Of a DNA stretch of 64,000 nt, positions 42,701 to 50,942 are shown one piece after another. The position numbers were made by a program, and so were the translations under genes. Source of the stretch: Prosopocoilus inquinatus (taxonomy: Eukaryota > Arthropoda > Insecta > Coleoptera > Lucanidae); contig CM069875.1 of the NCBI GenBank assembly GCA_036172665.1, forward strand, positions 12,170,001 through 12,234,000, in the 5' to 3' direction. The notes beneath the pieces were generated by a model. That model did not search any database, was not told where the DNA came from, and saw nothing but the letters and a program-made list of their open reading frames with translations. How positions within the stretch are numbered: position 1 is the stretch's first letter; each line of letters begins with the position of its first letter.

Positions 42701-45700
42701 TCCTCACGATAAGAAGTTTACAAGTAAATTTTCGTCTATGTAAGAAATAAATAATTTTCCTGAACGGAGGGGCAAATGTTTAACTTTAAATCTTTACCTA
42801 TGCGGTTATTGAGCACCTTTTCTTATAGTCGGGCTGCCGAAGAAACGGAGTAATAAAACTGCGTGATATACACGTGATTGCTGTTTCTATGAGCCAAGTA
42901 CCGACAGATTTACACTAGCCTACAGTGTCGGCCACTCTGCAGAGTAACAACGTGGTCATATTTCCAGTAGTTCGTATTTTTCCTGTTTTTAACGAATTGG
43001 CGTTATTATTAATCAGTCTTTCTTAAGACTTAATTTAATATTTGAATAAAATAGTGGTAAGTGGTCATTTCTGGTGTTTCATGTAAATACGGCTTTCCGT
43101 GTCGGTGTCACAAGAGCAGCGCGTGATCACTCCGTTTCTTCGGCGGCCCGACTACAGAAGAGCGCAAATGTATCGGTGGCGCAAATGTGCGCGGCGCAAG
43201 TGTCCCGGATTCCCCCACTTTTTTGCATTCACATGAAAATGTTCCAACTTTGAATAATTATTGTAAAAAAAACAGCAAAGTTTAAATTTTTGTACCATTC
43301 ATATATCTTTCAAGTTGAATCAAAACTTGACATTCACTTTTTTTTTCATTTGTTCTATTTGTCACAATAACAGCTGAACATTGACGGAAAAATTCGTTGC
43401 GTGTTAAAAAACTGAAATTTAAGCGCTCCTAATTTTTTATTATCCGAAACTAATGGAACCAAGGCTTGGTGATCTAAAAGAACACTTCACTGTTTGCAAA
43501 AAATTCATATATGAGGTTGATTAAATTCTTACCTGAAGAAATATAATTCATCAAAGTAGGCCAAAAATTAATTTTCATTGATTTTTGGTCATGTTTGAGG
43601 CCGGATGTCTCAGGTATACCTCTTAGATTTTATTTAAATTTTAATATTAGAGAGACTAATTGTTATCTTTCAATTACATAGAGTTTCCATTCCTAAGTTG
43701 GTTCAAAATATTTGTACTTTTTTGCAAGCTTGTAAATTAATCAGTCTGCTTAAAGTTTGGTTAAACGGCTAAACATTAGTAAAGTAAGCAGAAATTGTTA
43801 GATTTGTTTCTTATACTTCTCCTTTTACAAAACTGCAAGTTTCAGCTTGCCTAATATACAGGTGTCCAAATTTATAACATCCCTTCGATTTCGCCTAGTT
43901 TTTGCGCTTGTTCAAAAGCTAGTTAATCAGCTATATCTTCATTTAAAGATTGTTAAATCTGTTTCCTATGATTGTTCCTTTACAAAACTACAAGTTCCAG
44001 CTTTCCTATTATACAGGTGTCCCTCCAAATTCCGTTCAGCCGAAAGTTTAAAAAAGATTTACTGAAAATAACCCCTTACAAAATACAAGTACATTTTTGG
44101 ATGCTTGTACTTAAACACACATTTCATTTAAGTTTGACTAAACACATAAAATGCCTTTAAAGTAAAGACATTCCGGAACCTGTCTGTTTTTTACAGTTGC
44201 ACTTTGTTTTCTTTAATAATGAATTTTGAATATACATTGATCTTAAAAAAGTACATTTCCACATCTGCAAACATCTGCCTTGTTTTGTGGGTCCACTTAA
44301 TTTTTGAAATTATATTTGACACGCAAGTAATTTGGCAAGCTGTTATGTCGTAACGAAATAGAAAAGGGGCAAATAATCCCAATTTATATTATATTGAACA
44401 TAATTTTATATGTTTGTAGATCATAATAATTTTTATCACTATTGTAAACAAGCATACTTGTTTTTTAAAGCACTCATTTTTATAAGAGTAGAGGATACTA
44501 CAATTCTCCCCTACTGAATTGAAAAATGGTACTTAGTAAATGAAGTACTTAGAAAATTACTTTATAATAATACACATCATAGTCTTAAATAATTAGGAGG
44601 TCGTTGTTTTCGAGTTGATCTTCGAAGTACTGTTATAGTGCATGCAGATTGTTCCCCCTGTGCTTCCTGAAGTTCTGGTGTTGCTTGTTCGTTCTGCTTT
44701 CTCTCTTCAACTGGCAACTGGTAACGTAGCGCGTCATATTCCATTGCAGAGTGTTCTGTTCTTTCCGGTGTTACTTGATCACTAAACTTGACTTCCTTCT
44801 TTTTTACATCCGATTTTTGATGTTGGTTGATATGGCGCTTGACAGTTTTTCCTCTATCTAGTAGTATGATATAATGAAGGTTTCCAAGTTTCCGTTTGAC
44901 CACACCAAATTTCCACGTTAATTTATTGTTGACAAAATATCTTGTTTGTACTCTCTCTCCCACTTGCAAAGACTTCCTACATGGCTAAAGGTGTTGCTCT
45001 GTAGCGGAAAAGAATTTTCTGGATCTTCAGGTTGATTAGTAGGACTTCATTTGACATTGCCTTTAAGCGTTCTTTTAAAGTTTGAACATTTCTTTCGGCA
45101 AGACCGTTCGTTGCTGGATGTCCTGAAGCAATGAATTTTTGTTTTATGCCACTTTTGCGACAATAATTTCTAAATGGTCCACTTGTGAAAATAGATGCAT
45201 TATCCGATACCATAACAAGAGGAAACCCATGAGTTGCAAACATCCTGTTTAGTAAGGTGATAGTTTTTGTTGTATTCGGTGCATCGCGAAGTATTCCGAT
45301 TTCTGCCCAATGAGGTTTAGCATCGATCAGCAAAAGAAAATAAAATCCTTGAAAAGGTCCAGCATAATCGATGTAAATCCGGTCCCAATTGTTATCAGGA
45401 ATATCCCAATGATGAACAGGTGCCTGTCAATATTTTTCCAGGTACAGTAGCGACGTGCTAATTGCTTCATTTTCGTAATACCAATGTGTGTAGCATGGAG
45501 CTCATTTAAAATTTCCGACTGTAAACTTTTTGGTATCACGATTCGATTATTTTTGAACAGAATTCCACTATTTAAAATGTAGTCACTATCTACTGATTTT
45601 GATTGAATTTCTTTCTTGATATTTAACAGTTGTTCATCCTTTTTAGTTTCCTGTATAATACGATCAGGTCTCAAGTATTCCGTGAATATTTCAAATACTG

Positions 45701-48700
45701 CAGATGAACAGATTCGATGAACTTCCTCGTTGATCGCCATGTCCGAAGAAAATTTGTGCTGTTTGATTGGAACTCTTGACAAACAATCCACATTTTGATT
45801 GTCAGCGCCCTTCTTGAATTTTACTGTGTAATTGAATCCAGCCACCAGGAAAGATGCATATCGTAAAAGTCGAGCTGAAGTCATTTTTGGTGATTTGGCC
45901 TTTGGATGAAAGATTGTTGTCAAAGGCTCGTTATCAGTTATTAATGTAAAATGACGTCCAAAAAGGTAATCAAAAAAATAATCTGTTCCAAACACAATTG
46001 ATAGGGCTTCGCGGTCAAGTTGTGAATAATTTTGTTCAGCATTGGTTAGTGAACGAGAAGCAAAAGCAATTGGTTGTTCTGTATCATTGATGACATGCGA
46101 TAGTAGTTCCTGTTCGACTTGCATCTGTTGTAGGCAAAACAGGTAGATTTGTATTAAATGGCATTACGACTCTTTCACTTGCTATTTCACTTTTGAGTTT
46201 GATAAAAGCTGACTCACATTTAGCTGTCCAAAAATACTTTTGATGTTTTCTAAGTAACGTTCGTAGTGGTGCTGTAATGTTTGAAACGTCGGGCAAGAAG
46301 CGAGAATAATATATTACCATTCCCAAGAATCGGCGTAATTCTGGTACGTTCTTCGGACGGGACATATTAATAGTTGCTTCTACTTTTGATGTTGGATAGG
46401 GTATCCTAGGTATTCAGTCTGGGTCTGAAAATATGTACATTTATTTTTATTAAGGTGCAAGTCATATTTATGCAGTCTCTGGAGACAAGCAAAAAGATTT
46501 CTCTTGCATTCTTCTCTTGTTACCCCATGGACAAGAATATCATCGAAATAGGCAATAGTTTTCTGCAATCCCTTCAGAATTTGATCCATTATCCGGTTAA
46601 ATCCTGCTGGTGCCGTTCTTATTCCAAAACTTAACCTATTCTTCGATATGTTCCTCGATGTGTGGAGATAGTCTGGATGATGCTACTTTCTTCATCTGTT
46701 CTCAAATGTAGATAGGCCTTGAACAAGTCTAATCGGCAAAAATATTTTGAATTTTGAAGGGTGTTAAGAATTTCGTCGATTTTCTTAATGGATAATTAGT
46801 ATTGATGATTTTACACCAACCTTACTCAAAGTCGGACTGAATCATCGCCTTTGGGAATAACAACTAGAGGTGAACCCCAGTCACTTGTTGTTAACTTTGA
46901 TATAATTCCAGCCGCTTCGAGATTATCCAGTTCTTTTTCAACTTCTTGTCGTAATGCGTAGGGCACATTTGTTTCTGGTGTGTAGCAAGGTTTTGCTCCT
47001 TCACGAAGTTGAAGTTTGATGACAAATTTTGGTACACATCCTACTTTTCGTTTAAAAATTTCTGGAAAAGAATTTTGAATGACAACGGGCGAAATTGATA
47101 AAACTGTTGTCTTCGATTTTTGAATCATTGTTATCTAAATCGTACAGGTTAATTTTTAAATGTCGCGTCCAAATTCTTCCTAGGAGAGGAGCATGCCCAT
47201 CCGGTACCAAATACAGTTCTTCTTATGACGTTTTACCTTGATATTCAACATTGAGTTGCACTTTTCCCAAAGGTAGAAAAACGTTCTTTGTGTATGATCG
47301 AAACGCAAGGTCTGTTGGTTCGAGATTCTTTCCAGTATTCAAATTTTGAAATTTCTTTTCTGGAAGCAACGTAAATCCTGCTCCGGTGTCAACTTCAAAT
47401 TCTTGAGGTCGGCCTTCGATGTTAACCATTATTAGAAATTTTTCAGAATCAAATGTGTCAAACAACCTGTCTTTTTGAAGGTTGTAAATATCTACAATTC
47501 TGTTCACACCTAGTGCATTGTAATTATTTAATTCGATTGATTTTATGTCCGATCGGTTTGATCTTTTTGTATTTACCAAAGTTTTTATACACACCTTTGC
47601 GACATGTCCTTTTCGGGTACAAGATTTGCATTGAAGCACTTCTGGATCAGTACGGCATTCATTTGCCTTATGATTACTTCTTCCGCAACGGATGCATAAG
47701 TTGTCAATTCCTAGTCGTTGATAATCGTTGCGTGATTTGGAACGGGATCGATGATGTTGGTTTGATGTTGTAGTGGAACATTTCGTGGATTGTTTTGATT
47801 TGTCCTGACGGAACTATCGCGAGATTCTGTTTATTTCTTGTCCAGAATTACTTTCGTCTTTATCAATTGGTTGCTTCGCATTAAGTTCTCGGCTGTCAAG
47901 CTTAGAGGCTTCCATTGTTAGCGCCTTCTGAACAATGGTTTCAAAATCGGTAGCTTCAGATTGCAATATCTGCTCTCGTATTGAATTTTCACGCAATCCT
48001 CGTATGAACTGCACAAGAAAAAACATATCTGCGATGTTGATTTTGCACTGACATGGCGAAATAAATTCTCATTCGTTAATATTCCGTCGAAGGATGGCAA
48101 CGTAATCAGAAATCGATTGATTTTCAATTTGATACACTGATAAAAACCTGTGCTGTTGTACTAGTACATTCTTCTTTGGACACAAATGTTTTTCAAGAAC
48201 AATGTTATCTCTTCATAGGACATTTCTGCAGGATTACTCGGAGAAATAAGTGAAACGAGTACCTTGAAATGCACGAAGCCATTTGAATTCAACAGCATTG
48301 CTCTACATAGAACTTTATCATTGAATACGCCTTTCATATTCAAGTAAATTTCGAATCGTTGCCGATAAAATTTGAAATTTTCTTTCTTTGGATCAAAATT
48401 GTCAAATGGGGGGAGTAAAACAGCATTTGTCAGGGGTTGATGATTGGTATATGTGCTACTTGTTACTTGCGAATTAATTTTCTGGAGTAATTGCTGCTGA
48501 CTCTGATTGAATAATTCCAGCAACTGTGAAAACTGTACTGCATCCATCGTAGTTGAAGTTTGACTTCGTCGCCAAAACTGTTGTGTCCTAACGAAATAGA
48601 AAAGGGGCAAATAATCCCGATTTATATTATATTGAACATAATTTTATATCTTGACAGATCATAATAATTTTTATCACTATTGTAAACAACGCATACTTAT

Positions 48701-50942
48701 TTTTTAAAGCATACTCATTTTTATAAGGGTAGAGGATACAACATAATCCAAAAAGATATTTACATTAAAGACAGAATAGTAACAAATGTATTACATATTC
48801 AGTATATGATTATCATTGCAAAAAATTTTACACAACATAGAAATAAACATAGATAACTTTAAAAAGCAAGCACTTTCAAAGACGACTGATGGCAACACGA
48901 ATGACGATTTAATAAATTAATAGGTTTGACAATTATTTATTCAGAATTAAAATAATATTTATGCAAACCTATATTTTTTCATATTCTTTGTGATGTTTAT
49001 TAACAGAATTATTTTCAACATATAAAATAGCTACATCTTACTATCGCTTTTTAACCTAACATTGCAGTAGGATAGACAAATTGAAGCGCGATTTGCTCCT
49101 AATGAGTCCCCCATGCAAGGCGGCCATGCTTGCTGTCAAAGCATAATGAAAGATTTTAGAAAAATTTTGTGCAAATCGTTTTTGATTGCAGTGAGAACCT
49201 CGAGCAGCCTCTGGACAGCTGTTTCAGCCCTGCTTGGGGCTTCTTCAGCAGAAACGTAGCTCGATATTCCCACTGCAGACCAAAAACGACTTGCCCAATT
49301 TATTCGCAAATGCGATGTAAGAATGATGAACATATAAAATAGCGACATCTTACTATCGCTTTTTGACCTAACATTGCAGTAGGATAGACAAATTGAAGCG
49401 GGATTTGCTCCTAATCAATCAAAAACGATTTGCACAAAATTTTTCTAAAATCTTTCATTATGCTTTGACAGCAAGCATGGCCGCCTTGCATGGGGGACTC
49501 ATTAGGAGCAAATCCCGCTTCAATTTGTCTATCCTACTGCAATGTTAGGTCAAAAAGCGATAGTAAGATGTCGCTATTTTATATGTTCATCATTCTTACA
49601 TCGCATTTGCGAATAAATTGGGCAAGTCGTTTTTGGTCTGCAGTGGGAATGTCGAGCTACGTTTCTGCTGAAGAAGCCCCAAGCAGGGGTGAAACAGCTG
49701 TCCAGAGGCTGCTCGAGGTTCTCACTGCAATCAAAAACGATTTGCACAAAATTTTTCTAAAAAGAATTATTTTCATTTATATGATATATGAAGACTTAAT
49801 TTCTCGAATTATTTCGCGCCAAATATTCATTCTAGACCACTGTGCGTCGTCCTAGGGTGGGGGAGGGTCGCCGCGCTAGATGTGCGATAGCTGGGTAGCG
49901 GCACCGCGGTTCGCCGCGGGTCGCAACAGTGTGTGCATAAGAATACAGCAAAAGATCTTTTCTTCGCCGCGCTAGATTTGCGACAACCTTAAGAAACACT
50001 ATCTCTTCGCCACTTCCTGTTCCTCACTTAAGTTTAAATGCAAATATCTGGATATACGAATAATTGCACTTATACTCCTTTTATTCTAGGCCCCTCAATT
50101 GAATTTTCGGCGGAATTGTGAGATGGAATTAGGTAGAAAAAGTTACAATAGGAACTTTAGGTGAAATAAAATTTAGCCTCTATTTTTAGTGAAATCTTTA
50201 AAACCTTAAAAACTAAAAAAGGCATTTTACCTAATATCTGGTCCTTAGTGATGAGACACCCGGTATAATATTTATGACATTCTTTTACTGACAACCTATT
50301 ACCAATATGTATTAGTATGTACGTAAACCTGTACAGTAAAAACTCTGTGCCGCAACACTCTCTCATGCCCTCACATCTCACATGTCCTCAGCTTATTTAT
50401 GCCCGGTTTCTGAAACAATCAATAAATTTAGGTAAGATTATTCTGTGGAGAGATAACTGCGAAATATCCAAACTGTTTACTTTATCTACAAACAAAATTT
50501 TGAGAAACGGTTTTTTGAAGTTATACTGAATTTATATTGAGTTTATCTTTCCATAAACTAATTGATTGTTTCAGAAACCGGGAATTAGATTTCTTTGATT
50601 TGTTTGTCAACGTAATTTTTGTAATTACATAATTCAATGTATCTGCAGAAATGCAAATTTATTTTTATCATAATAAGTTCCTACCTTCCACTTTCTGAGC
50701 TTTGATTGTTACGGAAGCTCTGGCGAGTTTCTCGGTGCTTTCCAAAGAATGAGTCCTCCTCCGGTTCCGTTTGAGGATCGAGTCCCGGAGCTGCATGTAA
50801 GTCTGGGACGCCAGGTTTGACTGACCTTTTTGCCTTTCGGCTGCCAGGAGGTCCTGCTCCATAGTCGGGGGTCATGGTGAATTCGCCGTACATGCGTTTC
50901 ATTAATGCCTTGTTCTCATCGATGAAGAGTTCTATCCGATCG
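39497..50942 (-). CDS. Spatzle-family cystine-knot ligand (5'-partial, two exons seen)
   Basis: Spatzle proteins are secreted, proteolytically activated cystine-knot ligands of Toll receptors. The two exons seen, 50942-50685 and 39782-39497, join in phase: two bases AG plus A give Arg, then VDACESKVEIVTPYWA. The upstream exon carries DRIELFIDENKAL and a furin-like RKAKR site; the downstream exon carries the whole knot with ten cysteines, YKWHRLLAYDPDNDC and GIFMDWFLFPSCC, ending CRCSPT then TAG. The sequence resembles the Spz3/Spz4-type subgroup, but I cannot fix the paralogue. Signal peptide and first exons are upstream of 50942, outside what I can recognise. The 10.9-kb intron hosts a Ty3/Gypsy element in the same orientation. 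Confidence 0.82.
39800..40214. other. Intronic sequence, nothing recognised
   Basis: AT-rich start of the large intron (read on the minus strand, its 3' end). No feature beyond the splice acceptor. Confidence 0.4.
40704..41035 (+). mobile_element. Retrozyme-family copy, diverged monomer
   Basis: One full-length monomer on the plus strand, older than most copies: ACGATTTGCAACAAAATTTTT, GACAGCAAGCATGGCGCCTTG, GCAATGTCAGGTCAAAAAGCG, TTGCAGTGGAACTC, CTGAAACAGCTGTAC. The hammerhead core is CTGGCGA (A to G at an invariant position), so it should be inactive. Confidence 0.65.
41210..41410 (+). repeat. Decayed single arm of foldback C
   Basis: GCAAAAATTGCCATT, TATCTCGTTTATTTTTAGA and TTCAGTGATATAGTT parallel the arms at 17990-18222 and 18790-19030. 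Much diverged. Confidence 0.5.
41828..42447. mobile_element. Foldback element F, about 0.62 kb
   Basis: ATTCAAAGTTT...AACAATTGATGGTCGGATAAA on the left is mirrored by TTATCCGACCATCAATTGTT...AAACTTTGAAT on the right. Pairing continues inward through AATGGAACAGCCTGTAT / ATACAGGATATTCCATT and a further 40 bp. Non-coding. Confidence 0.6.
43216..44340. repeat. Intronic stretch with a 153-bp direct repeat
   Basis: About 43797-43867 and 43949-44022 are similar: GTTA(G/A)AT(T/C)TGTTTC, TTTACAAAACT(G/A)CAAGTT, ATACAGGTGTCC. Offset is about 153 bp. The rest has no recognised feature. Confidence 0.5.
44341..44502 (-). repeat. 3' LTR of the Ty3/Gypsy element
   Basis: It starts TGTTATGTCGTAACG and ends GGATACTACA on the plus strand and matches 48579-48743 closely (AACGAAATAGAAAAGGGGCA shared). 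The few differences between the LTRs imply an old insertion. Confidence 0.8.
44577..45420 (-). pseudogene. Ty3/Gypsy integrase core and C-terminus
   Basis: LIDAKPHWAEIG, MVSDNASIFTSGPFRNYC and GHPATNGLAERNVQTLK hold the DD35E triad (Asp, Asp, Glu; 35 residues between the last two). 44969-44577 is the C-terminal part: GERVQTRYFVNNKLTWKFG and an RRSTRKQRPPNYL tail. A stop or frameshift separates the two near 44975. Confidence 0.82.
45420..46365 (-). pseudogene. Ty3/Gypsy RNase H and integrase zinc-binding region
   Basis: ELRRFLGMVIYYSRFLPDVS and FIKLKSEI lead into the RNase H signature IAFASRSLTNAEQNYSQLD and FTLITDNEPLTTIF. HATHIGITKMKQLARRYCTW is the integrase HHCC region with part of its CC pair missing. 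A frameshift near 46090-46120 splits TDAS from the rest and another follows at about 45420. Confidence 0.8.
46380..47128 (-). pseudogene. Ty3/Gypsy reverse transcriptase, broken
   Basis: FVIKLQLREGAKP, VPYALRQEVEKELDNLEAAGII, and SDWGSPLVVIPKGDDSVRL start the domain (47128-46826). After a frame-broken stretch come IAYFDDILVHG (catalytic DD at 46544-46539) and NKCTYFQTQTEYLGY. Frameshifts lie between 46826 and 46590 and near 46380. Confidence 0.82.
47223..47560 (-). pseudogene. Ty3/Gypsy aspartic protease
   Basis: FEVDTGAGFTLLP contains the catalytic Asp (codon 47390-47388) in the DTGA form usual for the family. It follows the knuckles in the same frame. The frame stops at 47223. Confidence 0.78.
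47590..48547 (-). pseudogene. Ty3/Gypsy gag with CCHC zinc knuckles, frameshifted
   Basis: It starts at ATG 48547 (MDAVQFSQLLELFNQ), has the capsid-like LLPPFDNFDPKKENFKFYRQR, then changes frame near 48160 and again near 48020-47920 (QFIRGLRENSIREQIL in one frame). At about 47710-47590 are two zinc knuckles, CIRCGRSNHKANEC and CKSCTRKGHVAKVC, both CX2CX4HX4C. Nucleic-acid-binding structural protein of the retroelement; not intact. Confidence 0.8.
48579..48743 (-). repeat. 5' LTR of the Ty3/Gypsy element
   Basis: It starts TGTTGTGTCCTAACG and ends GGATACAACA on the plus strand. It has short indels relative to the partner LTR. Confidence 0.8.
48744..49004. other. Short unannotated intronic stretch
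   Basis: AT-rich; nothing recognised. Confidence 0.4.
49209..49253 (-). ncRNA. Type I hammerhead ribozyme
   Basis: Minus strand: TTCTG, CTGAAGA, AGCCC/GGGCT, GAAA, CAGCTG, TC, CAGAG. The core is intact and stem I has one wobble pair. Confidence 0.78.
49663..49707 (+). ncRNA. Hammerhead with weakened stem II
   Basis: As the family consensus except that GGGCT reads GGGGT, breaking one stem II pair. The core is intact. Confidence 0.7.
49776..50401. other. No gene recognised
   Basis: It includes a CG-rich patch at about 49850-49930 (GGTCGCCGCGCTAGATGTGCG, partly repeated at about 49964 as TCGCCGCGCTAGATTTGCG). No coding support. Confidence 0.4.
50402..50582. mobile_element. Small MITE, 181 bp, beside the Spatzle-like exon
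   Basis: CCCGGTTTCTGAAACAATCA (50402-50421) and its exact complement (50563-50582) form the terminal inverted repeats. It lies about 100 bp from the splice donor of the Spatzle-like exon. Non-coding. Confidence 0.65.
50685..50942 (-). CDS. Spatzle-like internal exon: prodomain end and cleavage site
   Basis: The minus-strand acceptor is GTTTACAG before 50942; the donor is GGAAG|GTAGGAAC at 50685/50684. The exon is 258 nt and phase 2 at both ends. It encodes DRIELFIDENKALMKRMYGEF, then GSRKAKRSVKPG, whose RKAKR (Arg codon at 50827-50825) is a good furin-type site, then an acidic linker and RNNQSSESG. Assignment to the same gene as 39497-39782 rests on phase, strand, composition and domain logic, not on a transcript. 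Confidence 0.72.

Larger units (their letters stand above)
40215..43208. mobile_element. Candidate 3-kb TIR element with ACATTTGCGCC motifs
   Basis: The left end (40215-40264) reads GTCGGGACATTTGCGCCGCG then ACATATGCACCACC and ACATTTGCGC. The right end (43160-43208) is the reverse complement of a very similar run ending in TGTCCCGGA. The motif ACATTTGCGCC recurs two or three times per end, like subterminal transposase-binding repeats. A second inverted pair near the right end (about 42828-42856 and 43128-43155, GTCGGGC(T/C)GCCGAAGAAACGGAG) may be a separate MITE. No transposase or target duplication was found. Confidence 0.45.
44341..48743 (-). mobile_element. Ty3/Gypsy LTR retrotransposon, degenerate, about 4.4 kb
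   Basis: Two LTRs of about 162-165 bp (44341-44502 and 48579-48743) flank gag and pol relics on the minus strand in the order gag, protease, reverse transcriptase, RNase H, integrase. That order defines Ty3/Gypsy rather than Copia. The sequence next to the 5' LTR (minus-strand TTTTGGCGACGAAGTCAAAC) is in the primer-binding position. No envelope gene is seen. The frame is broken at several places. Domain content (two CCHC knuckles, VDTGAG, YFDDILVHG, DD35E) suggests a mag-like lineage, tentatively. No clear target duplication was found. Its orientation matches the host Spatzle-like gene. Confidence 0.85.
49005..49775. mobile_element. Retrozyme-like element with 13-bp target duplication
   Basis: AGAATTATTTTCA occurs at 49005-49017 and 49763-49775. 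The 745-bp insert begins ACATATAAAATAGC, runs about 1.2 monomers on the minus strand, switches near 49415 to a plus-strand monomer and ends GCACAAAATTTTTCTAAA. It has the same canonical ends as the other copies. It lies in the Spatzle-like intron close to the Ty3 element. Confidence 0.82.

Noticed and set aside
44341..48743. Ty3 element as an envelope-bearing errantivirus
   Set aside because: No open frame or transmembrane protein follows the integrase before the 3' LTR; the integrase tail ends about 75 bp from the LTR.
44341..48750. Target-site duplication for the Ty3 element
   Set aside because: The bases next to the two LTRs (CAAGC before 44341, TAATC after 48743) do not match, so none is claimed.
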